Shown in pieces: positions 47,042 through 57,500 of a stretch of DNA of 64,000 bases (positions are counted from its first letter, which is position 1; each line of letters begins with the position of its first letter). The position numbers and the translations under genes are program-made. Under the pieces are notes generated by a model. It saw nothing but the letters and a program-made list of their open reading frames with translations, was not told the DNA's origin and did not search any database. The DNA comes from Candidatus Obscuribacterales bacterium (GTDB taxonomy: Bacteria; Cyanobacteriota; Vampirovibrionia; Obscuribacterales; Obscuribacteraceae): the NCBI GenBank assembly GCA_020050685.1, contig JAGVKG010000044.1:1-64000 (forward strand), written 5' to 3'.

Positions 47042-49039
47042 TCAGTTAAGCAACTTGGCGATTTCTTCCAAAGCTTGCGGGTTTTCGATACTCGATGTAT
47101 CTATTTTGGTTTCACCCAAATAACGTTTGCGAATTGCACCACGCACAATTTTGCCTGAACGAGTTTTTGGCAACGTTGGCACAAAGTGAACTTTCTCCGG
47201 TTTAAGTGGACCACCAAGTCTGGCTGCCACCATGGCGAGCAATTGTTTGGCTAGTTCATCATTGGTCTCAGTGCCAGGTACGGCAACAACGAAACAAACT
47301 ATGCCTTCACCTTTTATTTCATGCGGTACACCAATGACTGCTGCTTCAGCAATTTGCGGATGCTCAATCAAAATTGATTCCACTTCACCTGGTCCGACGC
47401 GCTTGCCAGCTACCTTCAAGGTATCGTCAGATCGACCATAAAGGAACCAAAAACCATCTTTGTCTTTCTTCGCCCAATCGCCGTGATACCAAACACCCGG
47501 GAAGCGGCTGAAGTACGTTTCGATGTAACGATCCGGATCGTTGAGAAAACCTTTGGTCATCGATGGTGCCGGTTTTTTACAGACCAAATGTCCAATTGTA
47601 TCGACAATACTTGAACCTTGCTCATCAAACACATCTGCATCCATGCCCAAAGCATTTACACCAAGCGAGCATGGTTTAAGTGGCACCACAGGTAGTGGCT
47701 GCAAGTGACAACCAATAATTTCCGTACCGCCGGATATGTTTATGATCGGACAACGCTTCTGTCCAACCTTATTGAAAAACCACATGTAACTGTCATCGTC
47801 CCAAGCCTCACCTGTAGATCCCAGCATGCGCAAACTGGAAAGGCTGTGCTTGTCCACCCATCCATCCCCGGATGGTCGCAAGACGCGCACAACTGTTGGG
47901 CTGATACCAAGCTGGGTTACTTTATGACGAGCAATTATTTCCCATAGACGATCGGGCTCTGGATAATTAGGTGCACCTTCGAATATCACCATGGTGCCAC
48001 CCCAGAAAGTCACACCAATCATTTCCCAAGGTCCCATCATCCAACCAATGTCCGTTACCCAGAAGAAAACATCATTTGGCTGAACATCAAAAGCAAAACC
48101 AAGCTCCTTGGCAATTTGCGCCAGAGCACCGGCATGCGTGTGCACAGTGCCCTTCGGTTTGCCAGTCGTACCCGATGTATACAAGTAGATACTAGGAGCT
48201 TCCGCAGGCAAGGCAAGCGTTTGCACATTTGTATCTGCCTTGTCGACCACATCTTCCCAGTGCAAATCACGTCCAGCTTGCCAATTGATTTTGGCTTTAC
48301 CCTGACTATGATCCAAAACAACAACATGTTTGAGCGCAGGCAATTTTGTGCAAGCATCATCAACGTCCGTCTTTAAAGGCACGGCCTTGCCACGACGAAA
48401 TCCGGCATCGGCGCAGAATAAAACTTTTGCACCAGCGTCTTGCAAGCGGGTTTGCAAAGCCTCAGGTCCATAGCCACTAAAAATTGGCACCGCCACCGCG
48501 CCAACTTTCAAACAACCAAATAACACGGCAACAACTTCTGGCACCATCGGCATATACAAGCCAACAGCATCGCCTGGCTTTACATCAAGCGACAACAAGC
48601 ACGACGCCACCTTGGAACTTAATTGATTGAGTTCGCCGTAAGTCAGTTTGCGCGATGAGCCGTCGTCCCCTTCCCAAATAATTGCCGGGTGATTTGCACC
48701 AACACGCTTGCGGTTGTCAGCGGAAGATTGGCTTTTGCCAGAGGGTCCGTCTTGCAAATGCCAATCAAGACAATTGGCCGCGATATTTATTTCACCGCCA
48801 ACAAACCACTTCGCCCAGGCAAATCCTTCCTTGGTATCCAACAATTTTTCATATGGCTTGAACCACTCTACCTGCATATACTCAAGCGCTTCTCGCCAAA
48901 ACCATTCGGTGTCCTTGGCAGAACGGGCAACCAATTCACGCCAGTCGGAAATGTCTTGCTTCGCCATGAAGTCCGCCACGCGCGAGCGCAAATATTGCCC
49001 GGTCGGTTGCCAAATGTATTCGGTGAGTGTTTTGCTCAT
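47042..49039 (-). CDS. AMP-forming acyl-CoA synthetase, acetyl-CoA synthetase-like
   Basis: The 665-residue enzyme has an N-terminal ACAS domain (EWFWREALEYMQVEWFKPYEKL), AMP-binding motif YTSGTTGKPKGTVHTH (near 288), the hinge GRSDDTLKVAGKRVGP and the catalytic Lys in KTRSGKIVRG near the end. It activates a carboxylate with ATP and CoA. At the position where acetate enzymes have DTWWQTE, this protein has ISGGTEIIG (near 435), so the acetate-pocket Trp is missing and the substrate may be larger (acetoacetate, propionate or other). ATG 49039 has AGGA 7 bases upstream, which is better than 49066. Confidence 0.88.
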   Translation of the reverse strand: MSKTLTEYIWQPTGQYLRSRVADFMAKQDISDWRELVARSAKDTEWFWREALEYMQVEWFKPYEKLLDTKEGFAWAKWFVGGEINIAANCLDWHLQDGPSGKSQSSADNRKRVGANHPAIIWEGDDGSSRKLTYGELNQLSSKVASCLLSLDVKPGDAVGLYMPMVPEVVAVLFGCLKVGAVAVPIFSGYGPEALQTRLQDAGAKVLFCADAGFRRGKAVPLKTDVDDACTKLPALKHVVVLDHSQGKAKINWQAGRDLHWEDVVDKADTNVQTLALPAEAPSIYLYTSGTTGKPKGTVHTHAGALAQIAKELGFAFDVQPNDVFFWVTDIGWMMGPWEMIGVTFWGGTMVIFEGAPNYPEPDRLWEIIARHKVTQLGISPTVVRVLRPSGDGWVDKHSLSSLRMLGSTGEAWDDDSYMWFFNKVGQKRCPIINISGGTEIIGCHLQPLPVVPLKPCSLGVNALGMDADVFDEQGSSIVDTIGHLVCKKPAPSMTKGFLNDPDRYIETYFSRFPGVWYHGDWAKKDKDGFWFLYGRSDDTLKVAGKRVGPGEVESILIEHPQIAEAAVIGVPHEIKGEGIVCFVVAVPGTETNDELAKQLLAMVAARLGGPLKPEKVHFVPTLPKTRSGKIVRGAIRKRYLGETKIDTSSIENPQALEEIAKLLN

Positions 49040-49091
49040 TTTCTTGTCCTGCTGTGAGGATGCCATGTGTGATCTGAGATTGGTGCTAGAA

Positions 49092-49120
49092 ATTGATACC
49101 AGGAATTGATAGAGATTGAT
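49092..49120. repeat. Three ATTGAT repeats in intergenic DNA
   Basis: ATTGAT occurs at 49092, 49105 and 49115 (spacing 13 and 10 bases). It lies in the 290-bp divergent space between the acyl-CoA synthetase and the permease. It may be a regulator site or chance. Nothing else is seen in this spacer. Confidence 0.25.
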
Positions 49121-49329
49121 GTCAGGAGCGCAAGGCGCTTAGCGATTTGCTCTAAACAAATTCCGCCAGATTTCCTGTGCATTTGCTGCACTAGTGAAGC
49201 TATACTTAGGCGAGTTACAGGAAGTTAAATTGTTGTAGAAATACAAGTAAGCGACACCAGTAAACTATACCAAACCAAGCCCAGATCAAACTAACCGATC
49301 AAGCTAACAAATATCGACTGACGAAGTTC

Positions 49330-50733
49330 ATGCTAGTAGGAATTGCCTGTTTTCTTATCTTCATTTTGATGGCGGCGCTAATGTACACGCGCCATCTTTC
49401 GACGCTTTTGGCATTGCCCCTGATGGCGTTTCTGATTGCTTGCGTTGGTGGCATTCCGACGCAAGATATTTTGTCAGAAGTAATTGGCAAGGGTGCCTTG
49501 AAATACAACGAAGCATTTACAACGGCGATGTTTGGTGCAGTGTTGGCGGAGTTGGTAAATAAACAATCAATCGCTAAATCGATGATTCGCTACGTGGCTG
49601 AGTTTGGTGGCGACAATCCATTTGTTTTGGGAATTTTGCTCACGCTAGTCACGGCACTTCTCTTTTCTACATTAGGTGGACTGGGTGCCGTGATCATGGC
49701 TGGCACGATTGTCTTGCCTGTCATGCTTTCACTTGCCATACCGGCAGTAACTGCAGGCGGTCTTTTCTTGTTTGGTATTGCCATGGGCGGCATGCTGAAT
49801 TTGACCAATTGGACGCTTTACATGAATGTATTGGGATTGACTCGGCAAGAAATCATTTCTTTTATCGTGCCTTTTTCGGCAATTGTTGCCGCATCCGTTT
49901 TAATTTTTCTTTTAATTGAATTGAGATCGTGGAAGAACATCAAAGCCGCTTTTGTCGCTTTGATAATTCTTGCGCTGGGATATGGCGCGCTTTATATGCG
50001 TCTGCACGGTGAGCCACAGCAGGGTCCTGTGACACCATCGGACATTTCAATCCAAATTGCCACGGTCGTATTCTTTTTGCTGATTGCCCATGCACTTTTC
50101 CGCCATTTCAAAAAAATTACGACAACTCCTGGCTTTGCTGTATTGACGCCAGTCATACCACTTATTTTAGTCTTGGGTGGACAATGGCAAATTATTCCTG
50201 CCTTTGTTGCCGGCATAACTTTTGGTGTACTGAGTTGCTGGCAACGCACGTCTATCAATACTTTGACTCGCTCGATTATTGAGGGAATCTCCGCATCAGT
50301 TCCTGCAGTGGTTCTAATTATTGGACTGGGCATGCTGGTGATTTCCGTTATGCACCCCAATGTTTCTACTGCCATGGCACCACTTTTGAAAATGGTTGTG
50401 CCAACTCATGCGCTTCCCTACATCATTACCTTCACACTCATTGCACCGCTGGCTTTATATCGCGGTCCACTCAATGTTTGGGGCATGGGCTCCGGCTTAG
50501 TCAAATTGATTCAGTCAGCAACCACTCTCGGCTCCAAGGCGATTCTCGCCATGCTCTGGTCGGTCGGACAGATTCAAGGCATTTGCGATCCGGCGAACAC
50601 GCAAAATCTTTGGGTAGCAACTTATCTCGGTGTCGATACGCAAGCCTTAATGGTGCGTACACTTCCATATGCATGGACTTTGGCATTCCTCGGGCTTTGT
50701 CTGGCTGTATCTTTTGGCTACGTTCCTTGGTGA
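49330..50733 (+). CDS. Ion-transporter superfamily permease (GntP/citrate-transporter-like)
   Basis: The 467-residue membrane protein has about 12 hydrophobic helices. Two parts show gly-rich re-entrant-like stretches: STLGGLGAVIMAGTIVLPVML and the GIAMGGMLNLTNW region in the first half. The family identity is approximate; it may carry an organic anion with Na or H. It is 18 bp upstream of a HyuA-type gene on the same strand, so it may import that enzyme's substrate or export its product. Confidence 0.7.
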   Translation: MLVGIACFLIFILMAALMYTRHLSTLLALPLMAFLIACVGGIPTQDILSEVIGKGALKYNEAFTTAMFGAVLAELVNKQSIAKSMIRYVAEFGGDNPFVLGILLTLVTALLFSTLGGLGAVIMAGTIVLPVMLSLAIPAVTAGGLFLFGIAMGGMLNLTNWTLYMNVLGLTRQEIISFIVPFSAIVAASVLIFLLIELRSWKNIKAAFVALIILALGYGALYMRLHGEPQQGPVTPSDISIQIATVVFFLLIAHALFRHFKKITTTPGFAVLTPVIPLILVLGGQWQIIPAFVAGITFGVLSCWQRTSINTLTRSIIEGISASVPAVVLIIGLGMLVISVMHPNVSTAMAPLLKMVVPTHALPYIITFTLIAPLALYRGPLNVWGMGSGLVKLIQSATTLGSKAILAMLWSVGQIQGICDPANTQNLWVATYLGVDTQALMVRTLPYAWTLAFLGLCLAVSFGYVPW

Positions 50734-50751
50734 TGGTGAGTTGATTTTTAA

Positions 50752-52893
50752 ATGAGCAGTTTTGTCAGAATTGGAATTGATGTCGGCGGCACGTTTACAC
50801 ATGCCGTAGCACTGGATGGCACAACGCTGGAAATAATTGGCAAATCAAAAGTGCCAACCACTCATCGCTCTGCGCAAGGTGTCGCACAAGGAATTATTGA
50901 ATCGCTCGCCCAACTTTTGCAGGAAGCAAAGATTTCACCTGAATCTGTCCGTTTCATTGCCCATAGCACCACGCAAGCAACCAACGCTCTTTTAGAAGGT
51001 GACGTAGCACCGGTCGGCATCATCGGCATGGGAACCGGTTGGCTGGCTAAGAGTGCCACCAATATCAGGGGACTTGAGCTTGCACCAGGGAAAGTGCTGA
51101 AAACCTATCATCGCTTCATCGAGACAAAAACACAACCATCACTTGATCAAATTAAGAGCGCCGTGGATGGTCTGATTGCCGATGGTGCGAAAGCCTTTGC
51201 AGTTTCCGAAGCCTTTGCCGTCGACTCGCCGGAAAACGAACAGCGCGTTTTGCAATACATACGCGAACAAAAATTGCCGGCCACTGCGGGAGCAGAAATT
51301 AGCCAATTATATGGCTTGAAAGTTCGCACGCGCACGGCAGTAATCAACGCGTCCATGCTGCCAAAAATGATTGAAAGCGCTGACATGACAGAAAGCAGTG
51401 TGCGGCAAGCCGGAATCAAAGCCCCAATTATGATCATGCGCTCAGATGGTGGTGTGATGGACATCAACGCCATGCGCCAGCGTCCAATCTTGACCATGCT
51501 TTCCGGTCCAGCGGCTGGTGTGGCTGCAGCCATGATGTACCTGTGCATTTCTGACGGTATCTTCATGGAAGTTGGCGGTACATCCACCGATATTTCTGCC
51601 ATTCGCAATGGCAAGGCCCTGGTTAAATCAGCCGAAATCGGCGGGCATAGAATTTACTTGCACACTTTAGATGTACGCACCGTTGGCGTTGCCGGCGGCT
51701 CGATGATCAGACTGAAAGGAAATTCTTTGGTCGATACCGGTCCACGCTCGGCTCACATTGCCGGACTTTCTTACGTAGCATTTAATGGACGTCTCGAGAG
51801 CCCGCAAGTGCATGTGATAACACCATGCGAAGGCGACCCCAACGATTATGTTGCTTTATCCGCAAGCGGAGAAACAAAACCAAGTGTTTGCTTGACCACA
51901 ACTTGTGCAGCAAATTTATTAGGATTTGTACCAGAAGGCGATTGTGCCAAAGGCAACGTTGAGCCCGTGAAAACTGCCTTCACCGCGCTGGCAGACAAAG
52001 TTGGCAAATCCGCAGAAGATACAGCCAAAGATGTGCTTTTATTGGCAGACAAGAAATGCGAACCAATAGTTTCGGCGCTTATAAAAGACTACAAGCTGGA
52101 TAAAGATCTAGTTACGTTAGTCGGAGGAGGGGGCGGTGCAGCAGCAATTGTGCCTTTCTGCGCCAAACAAATGGGCTTGCGTTTCAGCCTGGCAGAAAAT
52201 GCTGATGTGATTTCAGCAATTGGTGTGGCTCTGGCTTTGGTACGCGAAACCGTCGAACGACAAATTATTCATCCGACCAGTGATGACATTTTGCGTGTTC
52301 GCCAAGAGGCTTTCACATCCGTGCAAAAAATGGGGGCAGAACCTTCGACAATTGAAGTGCATGTGGAAGTAGATTCCCGCGCGAATGTTGTACGGGCAAC
52401 TGCTTACGGTGCCACTGCTACGGATCAAGGTGGAAAGACAAAACGCAAATTATCAGAAGACGAGCAAATTGCCTCGGTGGCCGAATCAATGCGCGTTGAT
52501 AAAAGTGTCGTGAAGCTTGTCTGTCAAACAAAGAACTTCCATGTCTTTGGCGCTAGCTCCGTTCGCAAGCGTCTCGGTGGACTAATGAGACAGAACATTC
52601 ATCAATTGCGAACGCTCGATCATGGTGGCACGATTCGCTTGCAAACGATCAACGGTGTAGCCGTCTCAACAAAATGCAACTTGGCGGAAAAAACTATTTA
52701 TGAAATTGCCGAAGAGCACGCCCAATATGGTGATGCCGGCAAAGTGATTCCCAAAATGATGTTGTTGGCCGGTTCTAAGATTGTCGATTTGTCCGGACTT
52801 TTGGACACACAGCAAGTGGTTGCCTTAGCAAAGATCGAATTAGAAAACCTTCCCAAAGATGAAGATGTAATTGTCGTAGCGGATTTTTCCTAA
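50752..52893 (+). CDS. hyuA: Hydantoinase/oxoprolinase family protein (HyuA-like)
   Basis: The 713-residue protein begins RIGIDVGGTFTHAVALDG, the ATP-binding phosphate-1 loop of the ASKHA fold in HyuA. It also has the MEVGGTSTDIS motif (near 273) and VGGGGGAAAIVPFCAKQMGL. The family hydrolyses hydantoins or 5-oxoproline with ATP, usually with a HyuB partner; no hyuB is next to it. The preceding permease gene and this gene likely form an operon. Substrate is unknown. Confidence 0.87.
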   Translation: MSSFVRIGIDVGGTFTHAVALDGTTLEIIGKSKVPTTHRSAQGVAQGIIESLAQLLQEAKISPESVRFIAHSTTQATNALLEGDVAPVGIIGMGTGWLAKSATNIRGLELAPGKVLKTYHRFIETKTQPSLDQIKSAVDGLIADGAKAFAVSEAFAVDSPENEQRVLQYIREQKLPATAGAEISQLYGLKVRTRTAVINASMLPKMIESADMTESSVRQAGIKAPIMIMRSDGGVMDINAMRQRPILTMLSGPAAGVAAAMMYLCISDGIFMEVGGTSTDISAIRNGKALVKSAEIGGHRIYLHTLDVRTVGVAGGSMIRLKGNSLVDTGPRSAHIAGLSYVAFNGRLESPQVHVITPCEGDPNDYVALSASGETKPSVCLTTTCAANLLGFVPEGDCAKGNVEPVKTAFTALADKVGKSAEDTAKDVLLLADKKCEPIVSALIKDYKLDKDLVTLVGGGGGAAAIVPFCAKQMGLRFSLAENADVISAIGVALALVRETVERQIIHPTSDDILRVRQEAFTSVQKMGAEPSTIEVHVEVDSRANVVRATAYGATATDQGGKTKRKLSEDEQIASVAESMRVDKSVVKLVCQTKNFHVFGASSVRKRLGGLMRQNIHQLRTLDHGGTIRLQTINGVAVSTKCNLAEKTIYEIAEEHAQYGDAGKVIPKMMLLAGSKIVDLSGLLDTQQVVALAKIELENLPKDEDVIVVADFS

Positions 52894-52910
52894 CTGTCGA
52901 GAGGGAGCAA

Positions 52911-54212
52911 ATGTTTCATAAGCTTTCAAGTCTGTCTAAAAAAATTGCTTGTCTTTTGCTTTCGACAGCGGCTCTGGCAAATTTTTCAGCCCCAAGTTTT
53001 GCCGGCAACACAAGAGCACTGACACTGCAAAGCCAAAGATATCTGGCCCAATCAGATTTTCCGAAAGTCTTACTTGCACCAGAACAACAAGGAATTATCG
53101 CCGGCAACAATAACTTTGCCCTCAAATTGTTTGGCACACTTATCGACAGTAATCCAAGCAAGAATGTAGTTATCTCCCCGGTATGCATAGTCGGTGCCCT
53201 GGAAATGATTTTGAATGCTGCCAATGGAGAAACATACAAACTGCTTGCTTCCACGCTTGGTGTTCTCAATCACACTTTGCATACAGTGAATGAGATTCAC
53301 TCAGCGCAGCTCAAGGCACTACTAGATACAGACCTAAAAGTAAAACTGATTATCGCCAATGCCATGTTTGCCAATCGCGAGATTTATTTCAAACAAACCT
53401 ATTTAAATACGTGCAAGCAATACTACAATGCCAAACTGAAGGTAACTGATTTCAGCCGTCCTGACACAATTGCGGACATGAACGATTGGATAAGCAAAAC
53501 TACTGACGGCAAGATTGTCACCATTTGTGATCAGCTTGATATGCACGATATCTTTGTGCTTATGAATGCAACCTATTTCAAAGGCCCTTGGCTTACGGCC
53601 TTCAACACAGATAAAACTATGATGGCCGATTTCCACAAACAAGATGGCGCAATCGACAAAGTACCGCTCATGCAACGATCTGGTTCGTTCAATCACTTGA
53701 GCACACAAGACTTTGAAGCCGTCAGCATTCCCTATGCGATTCGCCTGCCTTATGATCCGAATCGTTTGACGATGTATGTTTTCCTGCCAAATCAAAATTC
53801 CAACTTAACCAGCTTTCTCAAGAATCTCAATTCGACCCAATTAGACACTTGGTTCCATCAATTCACACCGGCCACCGGCTCCGTCTCGTTACCCAAAATG
53901 GATGCCACATCCGAATTTGACTTGTCTGACAGCTTGAAAAAACTTGGACTGACACGAATCTTCGACAGAAACTTTCCCAATTTCGGCGAAATGTGTTTTA
54001 TTAATGTTCCAAATTGTTTAGGACAAACAAAACACAAAGTGCTGCTGGTGATCGATGAAGAGGGCAGCCCAGTCAAAAAAGGACAATCATCCGAGTCGAC
54101 CACGGGTGGCTTTAATCTTGTGGTTGATCGCCCATTTTTCTTTGCCGTGCGAGACAATAGAACTCAAACGCTACTCTTCGTCGGTGCAATATACGATCCA
54201 CATGGAGTATAA
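52911..54212 (+). CDS. Secreted serpin-family protein
   Basis: The 433-residue protein has a signal peptide (about 1-32, ending PSFA) and a full serpin fold: NVVISPVCIVGALEMILNAANGETY, NATYFKGPW, and the C-terminal DRPFFFAVRDNRTQTLLFVGAIYDP. The reactive loop starts at EEG (near 382), then SPVKKGQSSESTTGG. The hinge lacks the Ala/Thr-rich pattern of inhibitory serpins and is two residues shorter than in alpha-1-antitrypsin. It may be a protease inhibitor with unusual loop or a non-inhibitory member. GAGGGAG lies 4-5 bases before the ATG. It ends 3 bp before an Hpt gene. Confidence 0.92.
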   Translation: MFHKLSSLSKKIACLLLSTAALANFSAPSFAGNTRALTLQSQRYLAQSDFPKVLLAPEQQGIIAGNNNFALKLFGTLIDSNPSKNVVISPVCIVGALEMILNAANGETYKLLASTLGVLNHTLHTVNEIHSAQLKALLDTDLKVKLIIANAMFANREIYFKQTYLNTCKQYYNAKLKVTDFSRPDTIADMNDWISKTTDGKIVTICDQLDMHDIFVLMNATYFKGPWLTAFNTDKTMMADFHKQDGAIDKVPLMQRSGSFNHLSTQDFEAVSIPYAIRLPYDPNRLTMYVFLPNQNSNLTSFLKNLNSTQLDTWFHQFTPATGSVSLPKMDATSEFDLSDSLKKLGLTRIFDRNFPNFGEMCFINVPNCLGQTKHKVLLVIDEEGSPVKKGQSSESTTGGFNLVVDRPFFFAVRDNRTQTLLFVGAIYDPHGV

Positions 54213-54215
54213 GAT

Positions 54216-54578
54216 TTGACAGACTCTGATGAATTTGATGTTTTGTTTGCGGAGTTAAAAGCTGCATATGCAGCTAAACTCCCAGGCAAGTTCAATACGC
54301 TGGCAGAGGCTATAGATCTGGCGCGCGCCAATCCGGACCGCAAGCTGATCAAGAACGCGGCAAATGAAGCACACAAAATCAAAGGCACTGCGGGCTCACA
54401 CGGATTTACTGATATTAGCAAGCACGCGGAAATTCTAGAAGACATACTTGAATCGATGTTCACGGAACTTTCGTCTAAAAAAACAATTGAACAAACTGAC
54501 TCCCGGTGGCAAGAGATTGATACCAATCTGGCAAAAGGCAAGATGCTGGCAGAGCATGTAGCTGCGCAAGCCAAATGA
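54216..54578 (+). CDS. Hpt-domain phosphotransfer protein
   Basis: The 120-residue helical protein has the Hpt motif AHKIKGTAGSHGF with phospho-acceptor His53. It carries phosphate between a hybrid histidine kinase and a response regulator; neither is in the window. TTG 54216 has GGAG 8 bases upstream, overlapping the serpin's last codons, so the two are translationally linked. The stop converges with the giant gene 2 end. Confidence 0.86.
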   Translation: MTDSDEFDVLFAELKAAYAAKLPGKFNTLAEAIDLARANPDRKLIKNAANEAHKIKGTAGSHGFTDISKHAEILEDILESMFTELSSKKTIEQTDSRWQEIDTNLAKGKMLAEHVAAQAK

Positions 54579-54586
54579 AGTAGGAC

Positions 54587-57500
54587 TTAAATACCAGTCC
54601 GGCGATATGGCCCATGGTCAGAAGTCACCATCATTAAACAGGCTCCTGTCCTCATGACCTTACTGGCAATTATCTTGTGGTAGTCGTGCCCGCTCTGCAT
54701 CACTTTGTTAAGCAGCCCTACATCTGCAACTAACGACACTAAAGATACTTCCGCTGTCTGAGCTTTCCATCTCTCAAGTTCTAAGTTCTGGACCAGCCGA
54801 CGACCAACACCATCATTTATCTGATCGAAACTGCCATGACCTAGAAGCAATTCCTGCCCAGGGCAAACAATGAGCTTCCTGCCGTCAACGATACAAGATA
54901 AGGACTGGCTACCCGAGTCATGCAAATTTCGAATCTTAAGTATGCCATTGGCTTTTGACACAAGGGCAATCGTGTCCGGTTCCATCAAGATGCGACAACC
55001 GTCGAATTCCAAGGAAGTTTGATCATATGCAGTTACCAGCATCTCACCGGTAGCCAAACTGATACCACCATGACAGTTCTGAGAAACATTTGCAGTATGA
55101 CAATATTCCACAACGGCTGTAGCTGTTTGCAAAGTGACAACACCTGGCACGAGGTTCAATGGGCTATAACTTACCAAGACTGTGCCATTAGCTAATTGGC
55201 CGCTTTCATTTTTACGGGCGCGAAAACCAGAAACCGGCGTCTTACTCGAAGCAATTCTATTTCCCTTCAAGATTGACAGAGGGATCTTGGTCTTAAATTT
55301 GGTAGTGATACCACGATTGGGCGAGGTGTCCAGACCAGTAAAACTTGTCGTTCCACCATTGAAAGAATTGCTCGCCGGCGTAAGGTTAACCGGGGGATCG
55401 GCTGTTATGCTAACGCCACCATTCATGGTAATACTGTTACCACCATTTGGTGCATTAAAAACAACGTTGGCGCCAATTGCATTGATTGTATTAGTCGGGC
55501 CGGTTGTAACAAAATTTGCGGAGTTGAAATAAACTTGCCCGCCATTCAGATTATTGGCCACCGTGTTTGGAGGCGCAGTGCCAACCGACGGACTGACAGG
55601 AATGGTTGGTATGGCAACATTGACATTGCCAGCAGTGGCTTTGGTGCGAGTAAATGCAACGATACGCGAATTTGCTTCAAGGACAATGACACCGGAATTG
55701 CTATCCAGGTTAACCAAATTGACATTACCATTGTTGGCAAACAAGGTTTTGCCGCTGTTTAAGGTGATGGAAAACTGTGTTGTCCCAGATTGCTGCTCGT
55801 TGCGCAGATAAAGCGTCCCTTCCTTGGCCATAATGTCATCGACAAGAAGATTGCCGCTTGCGACCGTCAAACTGTAGGCACCACTAGCAAAGCCGGAAAC
55901 AGAGCCGCTGATGGAATTCATCGGTGCACTTATACCACCACCGGTGGAAACAAATACGATCCTATTGCCGACAATATTCGATTGATTACCCAAAGTGCCG
56001 GTGCCCAAGCCGGTGAGTTGGCCATTGCAATTGCTATTGCCGTTACCAACGTCTGCACAACCACCGGCCGCAGCACCACCAAGAGCAATTGAATATTGCC
56101 CGCCGGTACCCGCCGCCGCACCAGTAATGATAGACACGTCATTATTTGCTGCAGAGCTATTACCCTGTGAAAGGATGTTGCCGGTCGTAGCCGCGGCACC
56201 AAACGGAGCGGACAAATAAATTCGACCAGCCGTAAAGCCGGCGCCGGAAGCAGATGCATTCAGATCGCCCGTACCCCTAATTGTATTGGTGGCAGACGAA
56301 AGTGTGTACAGCAGAATATTGCCACCAGAGCCCGCGCCATTTGACGTATTAACAGAGACAAAAGAAATGACGCCACCGGCTAAAACTGAAAACGACTGTC
56401 CAACACCACCAACAGTACCAAGAGCAACAGTGCCCGGCGTAACAGCTAAAGGCAGAGTAGACAAGCCAAAGCCGGAAAGAGTCAAAATAGCCGTATTGGA
56501 AAATGACAATAGTCCTCCACCAGGCAAGATATCCGGACTAATAGCAAAATTGGCAGTTATGGACAAGCTCTTTGGCAAGACCGCTTTGTTCGTATCTGTC
56601 GTTGCACCCCCGCCGCCAGTAATAGTGGCACCACCAGATGTGTACATGGAAGCAGAACCAGCAATTGAACCAGAGACATTGAACGATGCGACCGTTATTG
56701 TTCCGGATGGATTGGCTGAGCTGCTCAACGTAACTCCGGTAGCAGAGGGATCAGGTTGAGCTGTTGTAATTAATATCGTACCGCCGCTGGCACTAAGTCC
56801 AGAGGCGTTTAATGCGCCAGTTGCCAGATCATCCACGGAAGAAACATAGATGCCACCACCAAGCCCTGAGGTAGTCGCTTGGGCATTTATATCCAACAGA
56901 GTCAGAGTGCCTCCCGATACTGCGGCAATTGCTCCGCCCCCAGCTGAGCCAGTAGCGGACAAAGTTGTGGTTGACGAAATTGCACCGGAGCCAAAATTAG
57001 CAACAAAAATTGTCCCTCCTTGTCCGCTCGAAGCATTGGCAGAAATTGCCGTCAGCTCATCAAGCATGACATCGCCCGCAAAAGTTGCATTGATGATAAT
57101 TGATCCGCCGGCCGTTGCCCCGTTGGTGTTGAAACTTGCCGAAACAATGCCACCACAACACTCGGATGAATCGAGCGTTGAGCTAACTCCCATTGCACCA
57201 ATCAAAAATATTTGGCCACCAGCTGCCGACGTGGATGACACATCAATATTTGAACTGAATGCCCCGGCATCACCGCCGCCGTTGTCCCAGTGCAATTGAT
57301 AAAGCGTTACAGTGTCGTTATAGGAAGAAAGCTGCACGGAACCACCGGGACCTGTCGTGGCATTAGCCAAGAAGCTGGTTTCATAAGAAATCACCGGCCC
57401 AATCGCACTGACATCAATCAAGCCACCGCCGATTGTTCCAGCAACACTAACGAAATTGTCAGTTTGATTGCCTGGCAAACTAAACTGAACATCCAAAGGT

